A DNA stretch of 64,000 nt, taken from positions 2,729,997-2,793,996 of the forward strand of contig OX457036.1 of assembly GCA_949752735.1 (NCBI GenBank). Reading direction: 5' to 3'. The DNA comes from Lumbricus terrestris (taxonomy: Eukaryota; Annelida; Clitellata; Crassiclitellata; Lumbricidae). Below the pieces are notes generated by a model. That model saw only the letters and a list, made by a program, of their open reading frames with translations, was not told the DNA's origin and did not search any database. This document shows, in pieces, positions 1 to 11,830 of the stretch. The first letter of the stretch is position 1. Every line of letters begins with the position of its first letter. The translations under genes and the position numbers were made by a program.

Positions 1-19
1 TTGACAATCAGTCAACCAA

Positions 20-250
20 TAAATCAATCAGAATTTATATAGCGCCCCTTCAAGGAACTACTCAGAGGCGCCTCCAGCCGAGATCAAGCGGAAAAACAGT
101 TATCAACAGTTTATGAAATTGAGAACAGCTTGGGAGGTGTCGCATAGTCAAGGGAAGTCCATTCCAGGTTGTTGGACCAACCACAGAGAACGAACGCCTC
201 TGCATTGTTGCAGAGATTATAAACAGTAATAGGTTGTCAATTTGCCTACT
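20..250 (-). repeat. L2/CR1-like LINE 3' end fragment
   Basis: On the minus strand this reads as the C-terminal end of an L2/CR1-type reverse transcriptase polyprotein: a FSVVGPTTWNGLPL-like stretch typical of the segment before the stop codon in these LINEs, then an untranslated end reading GGCGCTATATAAAT. That end is shared with the tRNA-headed SINEs of this window. The fragment is 5'-truncated and has no long open frame. It is also the first part of a direct duplication whose partner starts at 3718. Confidence 0.7.
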
Positions 251-660
251 CCTCCAGAATTTTTTTTAGCTAAGGATACACTAACTTACTCAACTTGCCT
301 GGTTATTAATTTTATGAATGAAGCCGTTAACAATGTTATAATTGCACGGCATAATTATGTCGCTGAGCTGCATAGGCTACTCCTAGAACAAATGGCTGTC
401 CATATCCTGGCTCAGTGTAACTAATCGCCTTCATAATGACAATATATATGACGAGCTGATTAAGACACCTCTAAATATGATTAATCCTGATTTATATATT
501 TTGGCGACTTGGCAATAGAAAATAATAGTTTACCTTAAAAACTGGTCTAGTACCTTGCTGTTTAGTGCTGTAATATGCCAAGCAAATTTCTGTCAATGGT
601 AACGACCTCTGGTCAAATCGGATCCACTCCACAGAAAATAATATTATCGCGCAATTACTC
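250..660. other. AT-rich stretch, no gene seen
   Basis: No coding potential that I trust. It holds one copy of the dispersed TTAAGACACCTCTAAA motif (about 464-480) and a SINE-like fragment near 598-632 (AACGACCTCTGGTCAAATCG) that recurs at 30604, 38480 and 42945. This block is missing from the second copy of the duplication, so it probably inserted later. Confidence 0.5.
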
Positions 661-1030
661 CTACATCATATTCGATAAAAATAAAAATCTGTTTTAGCTG
701 AAAAGTGAACATAGCTACATTTTAAGCTGCAACAATAGACATTGTGTCAATGAATCCAATGACTCAAGTGAAGCTGGAGTTGACTTCACCTCAAGCGTTC
801 CTTTGAACGTCGCATGTCCATCACAGGTATTGGCGGCCAAACGAGTTAGTCAATGGCTCAATAATTCAATTAAGTGACCGCCTGTTTACACAACTCTTGC
901 TTGCTTATCTATTGGTATCTAAAATGTTTCGCTTATTAAATTCATTGACTCAAACTGCACCTTTCACGATAATATTGTGTTTATAACTAATGAAAAATTA
1001 ATCAGGAATAATAATAAATAGTTTTATAGA
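660..1030. repeat. direct duplication, copy A
   Basis: This non-coding block aligns with 3985-4415. Shared landmarks include GCAACAATAGACATTGTGT (one difference in copy B), CCTCAAGCGTT, ATTGACTCA, CTGCACCTTTCAC and AATAAATAG. Together with the LINE ends at 20-250 and 3718-3985 it shows a direct duplication separated by about 3.3 kb, with the hAT-like element at 1110-3643 between the copies. The copies have many substitutions and indels, so the event is old. Confidence 0.7.
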
Positions 1031-1101
1031 TCTAATCTCTGATCATCATGAAAATAATGTGACGATCTGCTTAGACACCTCCAAAAGTGAATAAACTTTA
1101 G

Positions 1102-3651
1102 CTATATATTAGGGTGCCCGTTAAAAAATATTTTCTGAATTTCTTATGTGGTACCCTCTCATTTTGTTGTCTATCATGAGAGAAGTTCCAGGTAATTTTT
1201 TAAGAATTTTGGATGCATGTTTAGAGGGAGCTCAACATATGTGAAGTTAGCGAAATATTATCCGACAGCATGCTATTCTGACTTATTTCACAGTTATTTA
1301 TCATTCAAATATTTTCAATGCAAAATCAATACAGCACTGTCAAATGCTAATCAAAACTGAACTATTCAGAATATTAATAACAATACTGCCACAACAAAGT
1401 ACATTGCAGCATTTATTTTCGTTTTTAAGCTGTAAGTCACTAGGGTCTAGTTGTCAGTGTATTTTGTTGTTGTATCATCACCGACAAGTAGTGACTTTCT
1501 CGCTTTTGGGCACTTGGCTCTGTGGCTTGAGAAATTGTTTCTGTTCATCACTTGTTGTAATGGAGGTGTTGAAGTCATATATCAGCTACACAGCTCACTC
1601 TACTCTGCCATTTACCACTGCCAGACTAGACTGTTAACATATTTCTTGTTTAGCTCGAAATCTTCACACCACAAACCTCACTTTGTCTGCCCATATTGGA
1701 AGCTGGGGTGTCTAGGCACATGGCCCTGACTAGATTTTCTATTCCCCACTCTCGCAACATTGAAACAGCAGCATTGCTAGTTGCTTCCCCCTACCATCCA
1801 GAAGCTTTGTCACGTCAAGAGGCTGCTCCACATGCAAACCTGATACCAAGACTGCGTCAACCTGCTCATTGCCTGCAATATCTGGTAACATCTTGCCATC
1901 CCAATGTACAACTAGAGGTACGGACGGTTCGAAAATGGCTTTTCCAGCCTGAGCGGTATGTTGACGAAACTTTAGTCTTGCTGTTCTGATGGATTCAGGA
2001 TTGACGTTGAAACTAGACATGTCATGTCCAAGGTTCTATGCAGTCTCAGCCAGAATAAGTGTTGCTGTGCAGATGCTGACATTGGCTCGATGAAGTGCAG
2101 CACTTAATTCTGCTGTTACAACAGGCACCGACCCTCGTTTGGTAGCTCTATGTGAGCAGCGTGGTTCTAGATAAGACTCAACTTTAGCAGCCATAGTGGT
2201 CAATTCTTCTGAAGTCAATTCATCATCTTTCTGAACTGTGATATTCGCTCTCTTTCTGTCATCTTCTTTACTTCTGAGATAATGCTCACACTTCAATCTC
2301 TTTAACTTTCTGCCCTCTGTTCTAGCCAGAGCTGTGTCTACACCACCCATTTAGCCTATGCGTGGACAGTGTTGGTCATCCAAGAAAAACCTGTCTTCAG
2401 CAACGGTGGTCATTGACATAGCATCTGTATGTGACATGTCAAAAGTTTTTCCAAATCTCTGATCATAGTACTTTCATTAGCTCAGTTCTGCGATGCATGT
2501 TCTTATTCAGTTTCTTCCATCTATAAAACATGTCCTCCAACTTTTCAATGGCATTCCTATCAAGTGTTGTTGGGATACGGGCCATTGACCAAATGTGAAG
2601 AACTTCATGTACAACAGACCTTGAACTGTCTCTGACTGTCTTAGCAAGAATCTTGTGCCGATGGAAAAAGACAGACAACACCTGATTGTAAGTTGGAAGC
2701 TTGCTTCCACATGTATTTCTTCTGATACCGTATCAATCAACCAAATGTCAGCGGAACTATACGTGTGACTGTTACAAGTCGTGAAGCAGCTACTTCTGAT
2801 ATACTTTCTATTGGTAATTAACTAATCAATCTAAGATTTTAAATCCAAAAAACTGAAAGCACTTTCAGTGATTTAGATATACTGCAGCTGCTTTAGTATG
2901 ACAACTATAACATTGACACACTAAATACAACAGTTACTGCATCATTGCCCCAATTGCGCAGAACAGTGTGCACACTAAATAAAAAAGGATTGCATATTTT
3001 TTAACAAAAGGAACATGTTGCAGCTAAATGAAAGTGATGGTGCAGATTTCAGAATGCTAATTGCACAATTAATAGATATAGCAATTTTACTCTGTTTGTG
3101 AGTACTGTATGGACATTGACCATAATAAGCTAAAATCTACAAACAGTAACCTTTTGTGAATATTACATTTTTCTGTTCTCTTTAAATGTAATTTCTTTAC
3201 AACTTAGTGCTTCTTGTGGTTTTTTAGCAGGTCCAGTTATTTTTAAATTAAGATTAAAACCTTAGCTGTTTGTTGTGATTTTGTAATGACAAGGACTCAT
3301 TTTTATACATGAACTAGCTGAAAGAATCCAAGGATAAACTGTTGACTGAGAGAGCAGCAGTAATATTAAACACATTAATAAGTCTAAATAGAATAATAAC
3401 AACATAGTAGGCCTAAGTAACATGTGCAATGTGAAACAAAATGCTGAAAACAACGAAACTGGAAAAGGTACGTAAGATTGCGATATAGCATAAACTTTAG
3501 TCATGTTGAGCTCCCAGTAAATATTAACATAAAATTCTGCAATTTCACTCTGTTATTTCACAGACCAGGTGTAACAACTTCAGCGGGTACCGTGTAGAAA
3601 ATTACGAATTTAAAATTTTCTCATTGGCTTAACGGGCGCCCTACTATATAT
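1102..3651 (-). mobile_element. hAT-like DNA transposon with 8-bp target duplication
   Basis: A 2.53-kb element runs from 1110 to 3643. Its terminal inverted repeats start TAGGGTGCCCGTTAA on the left and TAGGGCGCCCGTTAA on the right (read inward), with further similarity inside. Both ends are flanked by the same 8 bases, CTATATAT (1102-1109 and 3644-3651). An 8-bp duplication with a TAGGG/CAGGG-type end is the signature of hAT elements. The interior holds a decayed transposase on the minus strand. The flanking direct repeat is separate and older. Superfamily assignment rests on TSD length and transposase motifs; the family itself I cannot name. Confidence 0.85.
1500..2760 (-). pseudogene. decayed hAT-like transposase
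   Basis: Minus-strand pieces in several frames, in order: about 2681-2463 (N-proximal, VLHIWSMARIPTTLDRNAIE region), 2350-2036 (basic KLKRLKCEHYLRS and a long acidic/hydrophobic stretch), 2020-1739 (contains HWDGKMLPDI near 1906) and 1722-1650 (contains CLDTPASNMGR). From memory, these match an uncharacterised protein family common in invertebrate genomes, where HWDG and DTxASN are followed by a CRHH-type motif. That layout fits the first two acidic residues and the CxxH region of hAT RNase H-like transposases. Frames change between pieces and stops occur below 1650, so it is inactive. Any true introns cannot be told from frameshifts here. Confidence 0.7.
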
Positions 3652-3717
3652 ATTTGGCCAGAGTCGGTGAAAATTACTGGATCAAATAAAAACGCCAAAA
3701 ATATTTATTTATTTTGT

Positions 3718-3985
3718 TTATTTATTTGAAATTTATATACCACCTCTTCAAGTTAGGCTACTCTAAAGCGCTCCCGGCCCAGTCACGGCTAAATAAAAGT
3801 GTTTAGGTTCCTAAGGAACTGAGTGAACTGACCCCTGAAAATTAAGCGCAGTGTAACAGGGAGACCATTCCAAGTTGTAGGACCTGCGACAGAGAATGAA
3901 CGACGCTGTCGGATAGCAGTCCGTGAGAGGGGAACCAGAAGTTCAGCTTGGTTCGCCGATCGAAGGGTGGATCGATGCTAATAAT
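3718..3985 (-). repeat. L2/CR1-like LINE 3' end fragment (duplicate)
   Basis: Minus-strand reading contains RRSFSVAGPTTWNGLPVTLR, the conserved C-terminal block of L2/CR1 reverse transcriptase polyproteins, followed by a short 3' end with a TATATAAATTTC-like tail. It pairs with the fragment at 20-250 in the direct duplication. Confidence 0.75.
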
Positions 3986-4415
3986 ATTCTTGTTGAGATG
4001 AGCATAACTACATTGTAAGCTGTAACAATAGACATTGTGTAAATGGATCCAATGACTCATGACTGCCAAGCTAGTTGGAACTGACGCTACCTCAAGCGTT
4101 CATTTCAACGTGGCATAGCGAAATATTATATTATCCCAAAGCTTGATGTTGACCAATAGCACAAAAGGCCATCCTCAGTTTTAATGGCTGGATGAAAGCG
4201 CTAGTAATAACTTCAATGCATATAGTCGATGGCTCGATAATTTATTTAAGTCACTGTCTGCTCACTCACCTCCTACTCGCTTATCTAATTAGTATATATT
4301 AGTATATAAAAAGTTCAATTATTAAATTTATTGACTCATAACTGCACCTTTCACAATAATAAAATTGTATGTTCCTAACTAATGAAGAAATTAATCATAA
4401 ATTATAATAAATAGT
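3985..4415. repeat. direct duplication, copy B
   Basis: Aligns with 660-1030 (see copy A). Copy B has an extra stretch near 4120-4215 that is absent from copy A. No coding content. Confidence 0.7.
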
Positions 4416-5194
4416 GTTTATGATCCCTTAAAATATGGAATAATATGTAAGAACAATATGTTTACATAACTCAAAATCTCTATTTGCTTTCAGGAAATAT
4501 AACCATGCCAAACTCATAAGTAGAATTAAGAATTAATTAGAATTAATACAACAGTGAACTTATATTTTGTGATTTGTTGCAGCGATGTATAATTTATGGT
4601 ATACAACCATTATTCATTGACAGAGATCAATATTTACTTAGACACCTTTTATTTATGTTAATTTGATGCTATGTATTCGGAATTTGTTCAATCGTTTGCA
4701 ATTACAATACAAAACCATTTTTTTGAAAATGAACTGCATAACATTTTTACCTGAATATATTATTGATTGTTAGTACTGATATACCGAGCATGCATGTAAC
4801 TATTAGGCCTAAAATTGTGATAGATATACTCTTTGCAATTAAATTCAAAATTCAACTGCATGAAACTGCATTGTAAAAATGTCATCCTTGCAATGCAAAC
4901 GAGATTGGCAAACAGGTTTTCGTTTAAACACCCGCAAACAGGAAAATACGGGCACACATAAGCCTTAAAATTGCACCCACATAAAATTATTTTATGACAG
5001 AGTTACGTGAGTGCGTAACACTTAAAATTGCATGACCATTTCGCAATTGCAGCTGCATTAACATTTCATATACCGGGATTTACAAATGAATTCACTTTTC
5101 TATTTACATCTATACTTTATCCGTTCATACTTACACTGATGCTTAGTGATGGAGATTTATGATGAATAGTTTTTATATTGCAATTGCAGAACCG
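4416..5194. other. AT-rich intergenic or intronic DNA
   Basis: No gene or recognisable element. One copy of the dispersed motif, ACTTAGACACCTTTTATTT, lies at about 4637-4655, and its 3' flank resembles the flank of the copy at 7128 for roughly 60 bases. Confidence 0.5.
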
Positions 5195-5394
5195 NNNNNN
5201 NNNNNNNNNNNNNNNNNNNNNNNNNNNNNNNNNNNNNNNNNNNNNNNNNNNNNNNNNNNNNNNNNNNNNNNNNNNNNNNNNNNNNNNNNNNNNNNNNNNN
5301 NNNNNNNNNNNNNNNNNNNNNNNNNNNNNNNNNNNNNNNNNNNNNNNNNNNNNNNNNNNNNNNNNNNNNNNNNNNNNNNNNNNNNNNNNNNNNN
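5195..5394. other. assembly gap (200 N)
   Basis: Exactly 200 N bases. This is a conventional spacer length, so the real gap size and the continuity of the two sides are unknown. It is followed at once by purine-rich low-complexity DNA, a likely reason for the break. Confidence 0.98.
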
Positions 5395-5520
5395 AAAGAG
5401 GAGGAGGTGGTGAGGAGGAGGAGAACGAGGAGGAGGAAAACGAGGAGGAGAACGAGGCGGAGAAGAATGAGGAGGGGTAGGAGAGGAGGGGAGGAGGAAG
5501 GGAGGATGGGGAAGCAGCAA
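5395..5520. repeat. GGA/GAA purine tract
   Basis: A strongly purine-biased strand (GAGGAGGAGGAA-type repeats) adjoining the N gap. Open frames crossing it are artefacts of the composition. Confidence 0.9.
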
Positions 5521-6045
5521 CAACAGGCAATGCTTAAAGAGTAAAGTTGAAGTGCCTGGGCGCATATAGGCGGGGACATAGTCCTGGTTTGGAAGGACGA
5601 ACGAGAGGTCGAAGGAGTAGGAGAAGGAATATTTATTAAGAGGTGAAGGGTCAGGAACAAAAGCAGGGGCAGTACGAGTACTTACTGGAATATCATAACG
5701 ATTTTATGGAAACAGCGAATCCCAGACTGAGGTTAAAATTGACCTAAAGGACATGAAGTGAGTCAGAGTTGTACTAATAAGATATAAATGAGGAAATAGA
5801 TATTCGAAATTATTTCTAGAGTGACTTTAGACCAAGAAAAACAGACATTGTAACATTTGTTGGATACATGGGGCCAGACCACGTTGTGGTTTGGAATCCG
5901 ATATGAGATTTTTTAATTTAAAATCGCGCTGTTAGATGAAGCCAACAATGCAGTTGTTCAAACTCAATGGTAGCGTGATGTGCTGCTACTCAGAAGGTTG
6001 CATTTAGGTTCGATTGCAACAAGAAGAGATCACAATTTGAGAGCA
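5521..6045. other. no feature recognised
   Basis: Mixed-composition DNA with no supported gene. The phrase AGAAGGTTGCATTTAGGT occurs at about 5991 and again at about 6233, so a short direct repeat flanks the ATT microsatellite. Confidence 0.4.
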
Positions 6046-6183
<138 letters not shown>

Positions 6184-8114
6184 TTATCAAGGCAGAAATA
6201 TGAGAGTTGTGTGGTATTCGTGCTATTAATCAGAAGGTTGCATTTAGGTCCGTTTGCAAATGTGAAAGACAAACCTTGAGAAGGCCTAACAATTTGAGAG
6301 CATATTATGAAAGCAGGAGTCAAATTTTTAATTATAGGAGACGACACAGGAAGCTGAACAAACCTCAGACGTTCTAAATAGAATAAAAAAATCGTGTAAG
6401 GCTAGAGAAAGTGGCTTGCATAATGAAAAATTAAGGGAGCTATTTAGACCGCGTTCGGTTGAAGAAAAGTAGTTATCCGGAATATTTCCTAGATGAGTTT
6501 AAAGTTAAAAACTGTGTAAGTAGTTTACATTTTATTAAATATATTATTTAAAGCTCTCGCTCATAATTATGGCTGTTGACTCTAACAATGCCTCAGTAAT
6601 CTCAAACAGAGTGATTAATTATTGAACGACGTTATCCCGTCATGATAGAATCGAACGAAACTGTTATGACAATATTTATATCACATAGTTTGTACTTTAT
6701 TAATGGTGTTTAAGAAAATGAAAAGAAGCTGATCAAGGATCCTTGACTGTCAATATCATAGACGTCGACTTAACTCCACAGGGATATAATTGGATTTATC
6801 GGTTCGTCATTAGACCATTAGACATGCTTCAATAAGAATTTCAGTATAAACTCCGTCGTTACAAGTCTTGCCAATTATAGGAGGAGCCAATCCCAGGCCT
6901 GGGTAACGGAAAAGGACGACAACACTTTCAAGCTCTAATTGCACCTATCACAAGCCGGCATAAACTAAGGAGGAGAGATGCTAATGATCTGTTGTGTGAT
7001 ATAATGCGATGTATAACAAGAATTATATGAAACTAAAAAGCAGTGAGTGAGTAAAGTATTCCAAAGTATATGTGATTTGAAGCAAAGATGCAAAGCTAAA
7101 ATGCACGGACAGAGATTTAAATTACCTTACACACCTTTTATATGCATGCAATAAGTGCTATGTATTAGGCAATTGATCAACGGCCTGATGAATCGAACCT
7201 TTTACGAATCAGTATTATAATTGCACAACATTAAAACTAAACCTGTCCTATTACTGATTGATAAGTTAAGAATAATATCATTATTTAATAATTGTTAAGG
7301 CTTCGACACAGAACATGTAGCTATGCAAGAATAGATTTACTCCATGCAATTAAATTCGATGCAATGCGTGCAATTGTAATTTCAATTTTCCATTATTACT
7401 AAGCCAACTGGTGTTCCCCGTGGCGCATCGGGTGACACATTGACATGGAAATAAACGGAGTTGACTTCGAATCCAGAAGCCCCTGTAGGTTTGGCGTGCT
7501 TTGTAGGTTACTATTAGCTCCTTTGTATTGCAGACTGTCTGCTATGTTAGTAGTTAATACTTATGTTAATTAAGATTGCTTCATGAAATCATTCTGCGTT
7601 CTGTCAGTTTTAAAGATAAACGAAGATTAACATTAATATTATTATTATTAACGACCCTATCAAATAATTCATATTACAAGTAATGCACTGACGGGGCAAT
7701 TGTTGGAACAATGACGCTTGGAGACTTACTTACTGTAGGAATCGTGATCTCTGGTCTAGTGCCCGACGTCCGTTATAACGGACGCTTACATTGCAATCGA
7801 AATTTCCTTAGGAAAACTAGCGGTAACTGGGATTAGGCCTATAGTCTGTCAGCATATTTACCCATATGGCTATTATAAACATAGATAGCACTTAGTCTAA
7901 GTCCCTTCTGGTTCAATACCAAATAAATGTAATTACTAATGAGAGCGTGGATTTTCGACATACTGCTGTAGACACATCGACATAGGCAATAATGAAAATT
8001 ATGTTTCCAATTCATCTGAACTGGGAATCACAATTGTAGTGGAATCTATTATAGTTCAAAGGGATCGAACAGATTATTATTAGATATTCTATGCGTTCTA
8101 GTGGACATTGTACT
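6184..8114. other. no gene recognised; small repeat fragments only
   Basis: AT-rich DNA. Visible items: GGTGTTTAAGAAAATG (about 6708) and TTACACACCTTTTATATGC (about 7123), both copies of the dispersed CACCT motif, and a GGCCTGGGTAACGG-like fragment near 6895 resembling the plus-strand SINE at 33600. Nothing looks protein-coding. Confidence 0.4.
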
Positions 8115-8745
8115 GCGTTGTATTTATGCGTTTATATAGCGCCTCTCACAGCGCACACGAATTGCAGGGCTCCAAGTGCATTAGACCAAGAGAGAAAAAG
8201 TGGTCTCGAGACAACGTAAAGAGGCATTTTGCCAATCACCAGTTGAAATGGAGGAACGCGTCGAAGGAGGAAGCTGGTTCCACAATGCATGATACAAAAC
8301 AATGAGCGCAACGACACCCGTTTTATTCATTGCAGTACTGGTATATAATCGTTCCAAAGGTTCGCATTTTAACCGTGGTGGTCATAGCTCGCGGGACGAG
8401 GAGATCATGCCAGTCAACGGAGCGGAGCGGGCGAAGAGAAGTGGCCGAGGTCGGAATACCGATGAGTTTGCATAGATATTGTACTTGGGAGCTCAGCCAG
8501 CATCAGACCGGTAAATTGGTGACAAAACATTGAGTTGGATCCGAGCAATAAAGGGAAACCAATGGATGTTGTCAATCAAAATGGGGGAGCTCTGGGATGA
8601 GCGAGGAAGTCGGGCTATTCCGAGTCTGGCCGCAAAATTTAGAACAGATTGAAAAGACGGCAGACGAATTGCTGGAAGGTCAACCAGTAGAGATTTGCAA
8701 TAATCTATTCGGGAACAGACGAAGTCATGAACAATTGATGTAAAA
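8115..8745 (-). repeat. L2-like LINE, C-terminal reverse transcriptase fragment
   Basis: Read on the minus strand from about 8742, one frame gives SRIDYCKSLLVDLP, NFAARLGIARLPRSS and HWFPFIARIQLNVL, the well-known thumb/C-terminal block of L2/CR1 reverse transcriptases (family form: RIDYCNSLL, AARLV, HWLPVxxRIxYK). A stop and frame breaks follow after about 8500. The fragment ends near 8130 in GGCGCTATATAAACGC, the L2-type 3' end. It is inactive and 5'-truncated. Confidence 0.8.
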
Positions 8746-9374
8746 AACAGAAGAAGAGACAGATCGGACAGATTTGTTAGGGTCGTAATTGTCGGCGATG
8801 TCTTATATACTAATTATCAATAATCAATGAATTCATCTTATATAAATTATATAATATAAATTACTACTGCAAATCAATTAAGACGTATTTTTGTATATAT
8901 ATCTAGTATAATTCGCCTCATGACATCCAAGACCGATAAATATTTCAGCGTGGTGTTGGATATGTAATAAGCTAAGACCTTAGTAATCAATATCGCTGTG
9001 TAGTTTATTGTGGCAATATAATTATAAATGGTTTGCATCGCTCTTACGTTATAATTATTATAATAGACTACCGCAACTTGCTGAGACACCGACAACATTG
9101 AAAAATTTGTGATATCACGCTTTATAATGTATTATATAATAGCAAGTTGATGGTGTTTAATCCTCAGAGGGGAACCTGTAAAAATCACATATTGGATGAC
9201 TTCGGATGTATTTTTCATCCCACATTAGTTGAGAACTGTGATATAAAATAAAAACATGTTCGATCAACAACGGCAATTAATTCAAGTTCTACATAAAATT
9301 GACGAACTATGAAACCTGACTAAAGTCAAAATATCAGCACAATCATCCAGTCTACGGTCATCGATACACAATTG
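8746..9374. other. no feature recognised
   Basis: AT-rich sequence with no supported gene. A GATGGTGTTTAATCC copy of the dispersed motif is at about 9147-9161. Confidence 0.4.
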
Positions 9375-9594
9375 TGGGGCGCGGTGGTCTAGTGGTGGTG
9401 TCGTTGCCTTGAAGCCGGAAAGTTTGAGGTTCGAATCCACCTCAAGTCGCCCCGTAGGGACCTTAAGCAAGTCCTTCATTCGCAATTGCCTGGGCGCTTC
9501 GGCGTGAAACTCAGATGCAGTGTCCGCGCTGTAGTCGGGAGCGCCTCTGAATAGTAAGCTTGAAAGAGCGCTATAGAAATGGAGAAATAAAAAA
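9375..9594 (+). repeat. tRNA-headed SINE with L2-type tail, copy 1
   Basis: The head carries RNA polymerase III internal promoter boxes: A box TGGTCTAGTGG (9385-9395) and B box GGTTCGAATCC (9428-9438). The body (GGGACCTTAAGCAAGTCC, CAATTGCCTGG, GGCGTGAAACTC) leads to GCGCCTCTGA and a 3' end AGAGCGCTATAGAAAT plus an A-rich tail. The 3' end matches the ends of the L2-like LINE fragments here, which suggests mobilisation by the partner LINE machinery. No target duplication was found. Confidence 0.88.
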
Positions 9595-9942
9595 CTCACG
9601 TTTCGTTGCATACTTTCCAAGAACAAAGTTGCCGCGCATAGCCTGCGCCTAAGACATCATTGATAACAACATTATCTAGCTACGAGACATCATTACTATC
9701 ATCAAACTGTACATTGTCCTCATCACTGTCATCATTTTCAATCCGTTCTGATATCACTTTAGCGACATCAGCTGCAGATAACAGTCCAAACCTGTTTCAC
9801 ACATACTAATTATCAATGATAGTTGCCACTAGATGACGTCAGACACGTGACCATGCATTCAATATAAAAAAATAAATTAAAATATGGAATTAAGCGCAAA
9901 TCATCTGTGAACAGATATACAAAAGCGCATGGCATAACTACA

Positions 9943-10166
9943 AGGCGCGGTGGTGTAGTGGTGGCGTCGTTGCCTTGAAGCCGGAAGTCTCGAGGTTCGA
10001 ATCCACCTCGCCGCGTAAGGACCTTGGGCAAGCCCTTCACTCACAATTGCTCAGCGCATCGGCGTGAAACTCCGATGCAGTGTCCGCTCTGCATTCCGGA
10101 GCGCCTCTGAGTAGAGAGCTTGAAGGGGCGCTAATAACAAGTGCACATAAAAAAAAACAAAAAAAG
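9943..10166 (+). repeat. tRNA-headed SINE, copy 2
   Basis: Same family as the copy at 9375. A box TGGTGTAGTGG (9951-9961), B box GGTTCGAATCC (9994-10004), body ending GGGGCGCTAATAACAAGTGC and then an A-rich tail. A deletion after the B box shortens the CAAGTCGCC segment. Confidence 0.88.
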
Positions 10167-10743
10167 GCATTAAAAAATGCAGCACAAATAATTTATTGAC
10201 AGTGGGGCGAATAACGCACCCCAAGTTAGCCACCGAGGGTTAAAGATATCTTCTGAGTAAGAAAATGGTCGCTGCATGGTTTAGCTATCATGGTCCAATT
10301 ATTATAACCATATTCGTAAACGATCACTATGGTCTCTGCGATTGAGCTTATATAATACGCTTGACAGTGTAGTTTCGGGTGTTTAACAGTAAACAAAACG
10401 TTTGCCAGGGTCTTTGACTTTGTAAGAACTGAATGATGAGTGGCAAAACATCGTGTTTTATTTCATTGCATTACGTCGACTTTACTTGACATCTTTAATT
10501 TCCAGTTAACGACGCCGTATCACGCATATTAATGACCACATTGGGTCGATTCTTTACGACTGCAGTTCAAGCAATAGAACCCAGAACGACTTCATTTTCA
10601 GCAGAGCGTAGCCGACAACGTCCTTGTATACACAAGCATGAGGCAGCATTGCTCTCGTGGGTAAATTATGGCGAGACCCTGACAAAATCGACACACCAGA
10701 TCAGCTACTCTATACGCGCTGGCGAATAAGCACCTCCGGTTTA
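10167..10743. other. no feature recognised
   Basis: No supported gene. The 65-residue plus-strand frame at 10532-10729 has no recognisable domain and I do not call it. Confidence 0.4.
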
Positions 10744-10775
10744 TACAGGGTGGGTCCAAAAAAGTAATTCCCTAT
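10744..10775 (+). mobile_element. solo mariner-type end
   Basis: TACAGGGTGGGTCCAAAAAA matches the end of the long-TIR element at 16705 for its first bases, and the partial element at 42271 for longer. No matching right end was found nearby, so this is a truncated copy. Confidence 0.5.
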
Positions 10776-10799
10776 CCAGGATGAGGAAGTATTGTTGAG

Positions 10800-10893
10800 T
10801 GTTTGGCAATATGACTGACTGATTGGCTGACTGAAAGCCTGGTCTGCTGGCTGGCTCACTCACTCACTTACTGACTCACTAAAAGACTCGCTG

Positions 10894-10930
<37 letters not shown>

Positions 10931-11000
10931 CACTTGATTGATCCACCGATTGACACATTGATCGACTCGCTGGCAGACTGACTGACCCATTAGGTCACCC
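10800..11000. repeat. degenerate TGAC/GATT tetranucleotide repeats
   Basis: A run of degenerate CTGACTGA, CACTCACT and a cleaner (GATT)n block at 10895-10930. Low complexity only. Confidence 0.8.
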
Positions 11001-11109
11001 AATCACTCATCTACTGACTAAATCGCAAAGACAACCAGATATCAATTCGTTTGTGATAAGACTGTGTGTAGTTCAACAACGCTTTGTTTTAAGAAAGATC
11101 GTTTGCGTC

Positions 11110-11180
11110 TCCCCTCTCCAAAAGCAGGACTTGGGACTGGCACTGTAAGAGGGCGAGCAGAGGCGGAGCTATAGTACAAA
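11110..11180 (-). repeat. CCAGTGCCAGTCCC SINE-like fragment
   Basis: Contains GGGACTGGCACTG and a GGCGGAGCTATAG end, matching the repeat seen most completely at 33600-33720 in the opposite orientation. Only the 5' part of the repeat is present. Confidence 0.6.
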
Positions 11181-11734
11181 ACTGTGCATCTTCTCCCACT
11201 CAGAAGACTACTTACAAATCCAGCATTGTGATTTGTTGCGCAGTGCTTTTATTTCCTAATGCACGGTATTTTCACATTGAAAACCGGTGACGATTGTATT
11301 TTGTTTGGCTGAATACGTATACAAATGATGAAGACAAGGTTCTTATAGCCTCAGAACTACCCCGTCTGAAGGTGTCCAAACGGTGCTTTATTATCTCACT
11401 AATATACTTTTATTAAACAACCTAATGACATTCATCAGACAATGTCGATGACTCAAATTCTGCGATAAAGGATTTAATGCTAATCAAAGAATATTATCTT
11501 ACACTAATTGTTTTGCACAATAACCTGCAAAGTACCACACGTATTATGTTATGATTTCGGTTACAAATATTCAATCAATTTCAGTCCTTATCGCAGGTGC
11601 AATTGCAACTGTGAGAGTAAGTTGCCATTTTTTTATTATTATTAGGCGCTAAATTTTAGTCACCAATCCTACGTCATGATTCAGTAGTAGCCTAATTGTA
11701 ATAATTTCAGTTTGACGATATATTGCGTCATAAT
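11181..11734. other. no feature recognised
   Basis: AT-rich DNA without supported genes or elements. Confidence 0.4.
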
Positions 11735-11830
11735 TTTCTTCGTCGCCCTTCTTTTTGTCCAATCCTGGGACTGGCACTGTTCGAGCGCAAACAGTGGCGG
11801 ATTGATGGGTCCAGAGCCTGATTTCCTGCG
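11735..11830 (-). repeat. CCAGTGCCAGTCCC SINE-like fragment
   Basis: CGTCGCCCTTCTTTTTGTCC, GGGACTGGCACTG and CAGTGGCGGA follow the order of the repeat at 37840-37955. The open frame starting at 11712 has a signal-peptide-like start only because it reads through this repeat. Confidence 0.65.

Noticed and set aside
5159..5530. ORFs spanning the N gap
   Set aside because: The sequence in the gap is unknown, so the frames are meaningless.
9375..9450. Functional tRNA gene (also 9943 and 43537)
   Set aside because: The A and B boxes are present, but the sequence continues into a SINE body and tail, is multi-copy, and the tRNA arms do not pair well.
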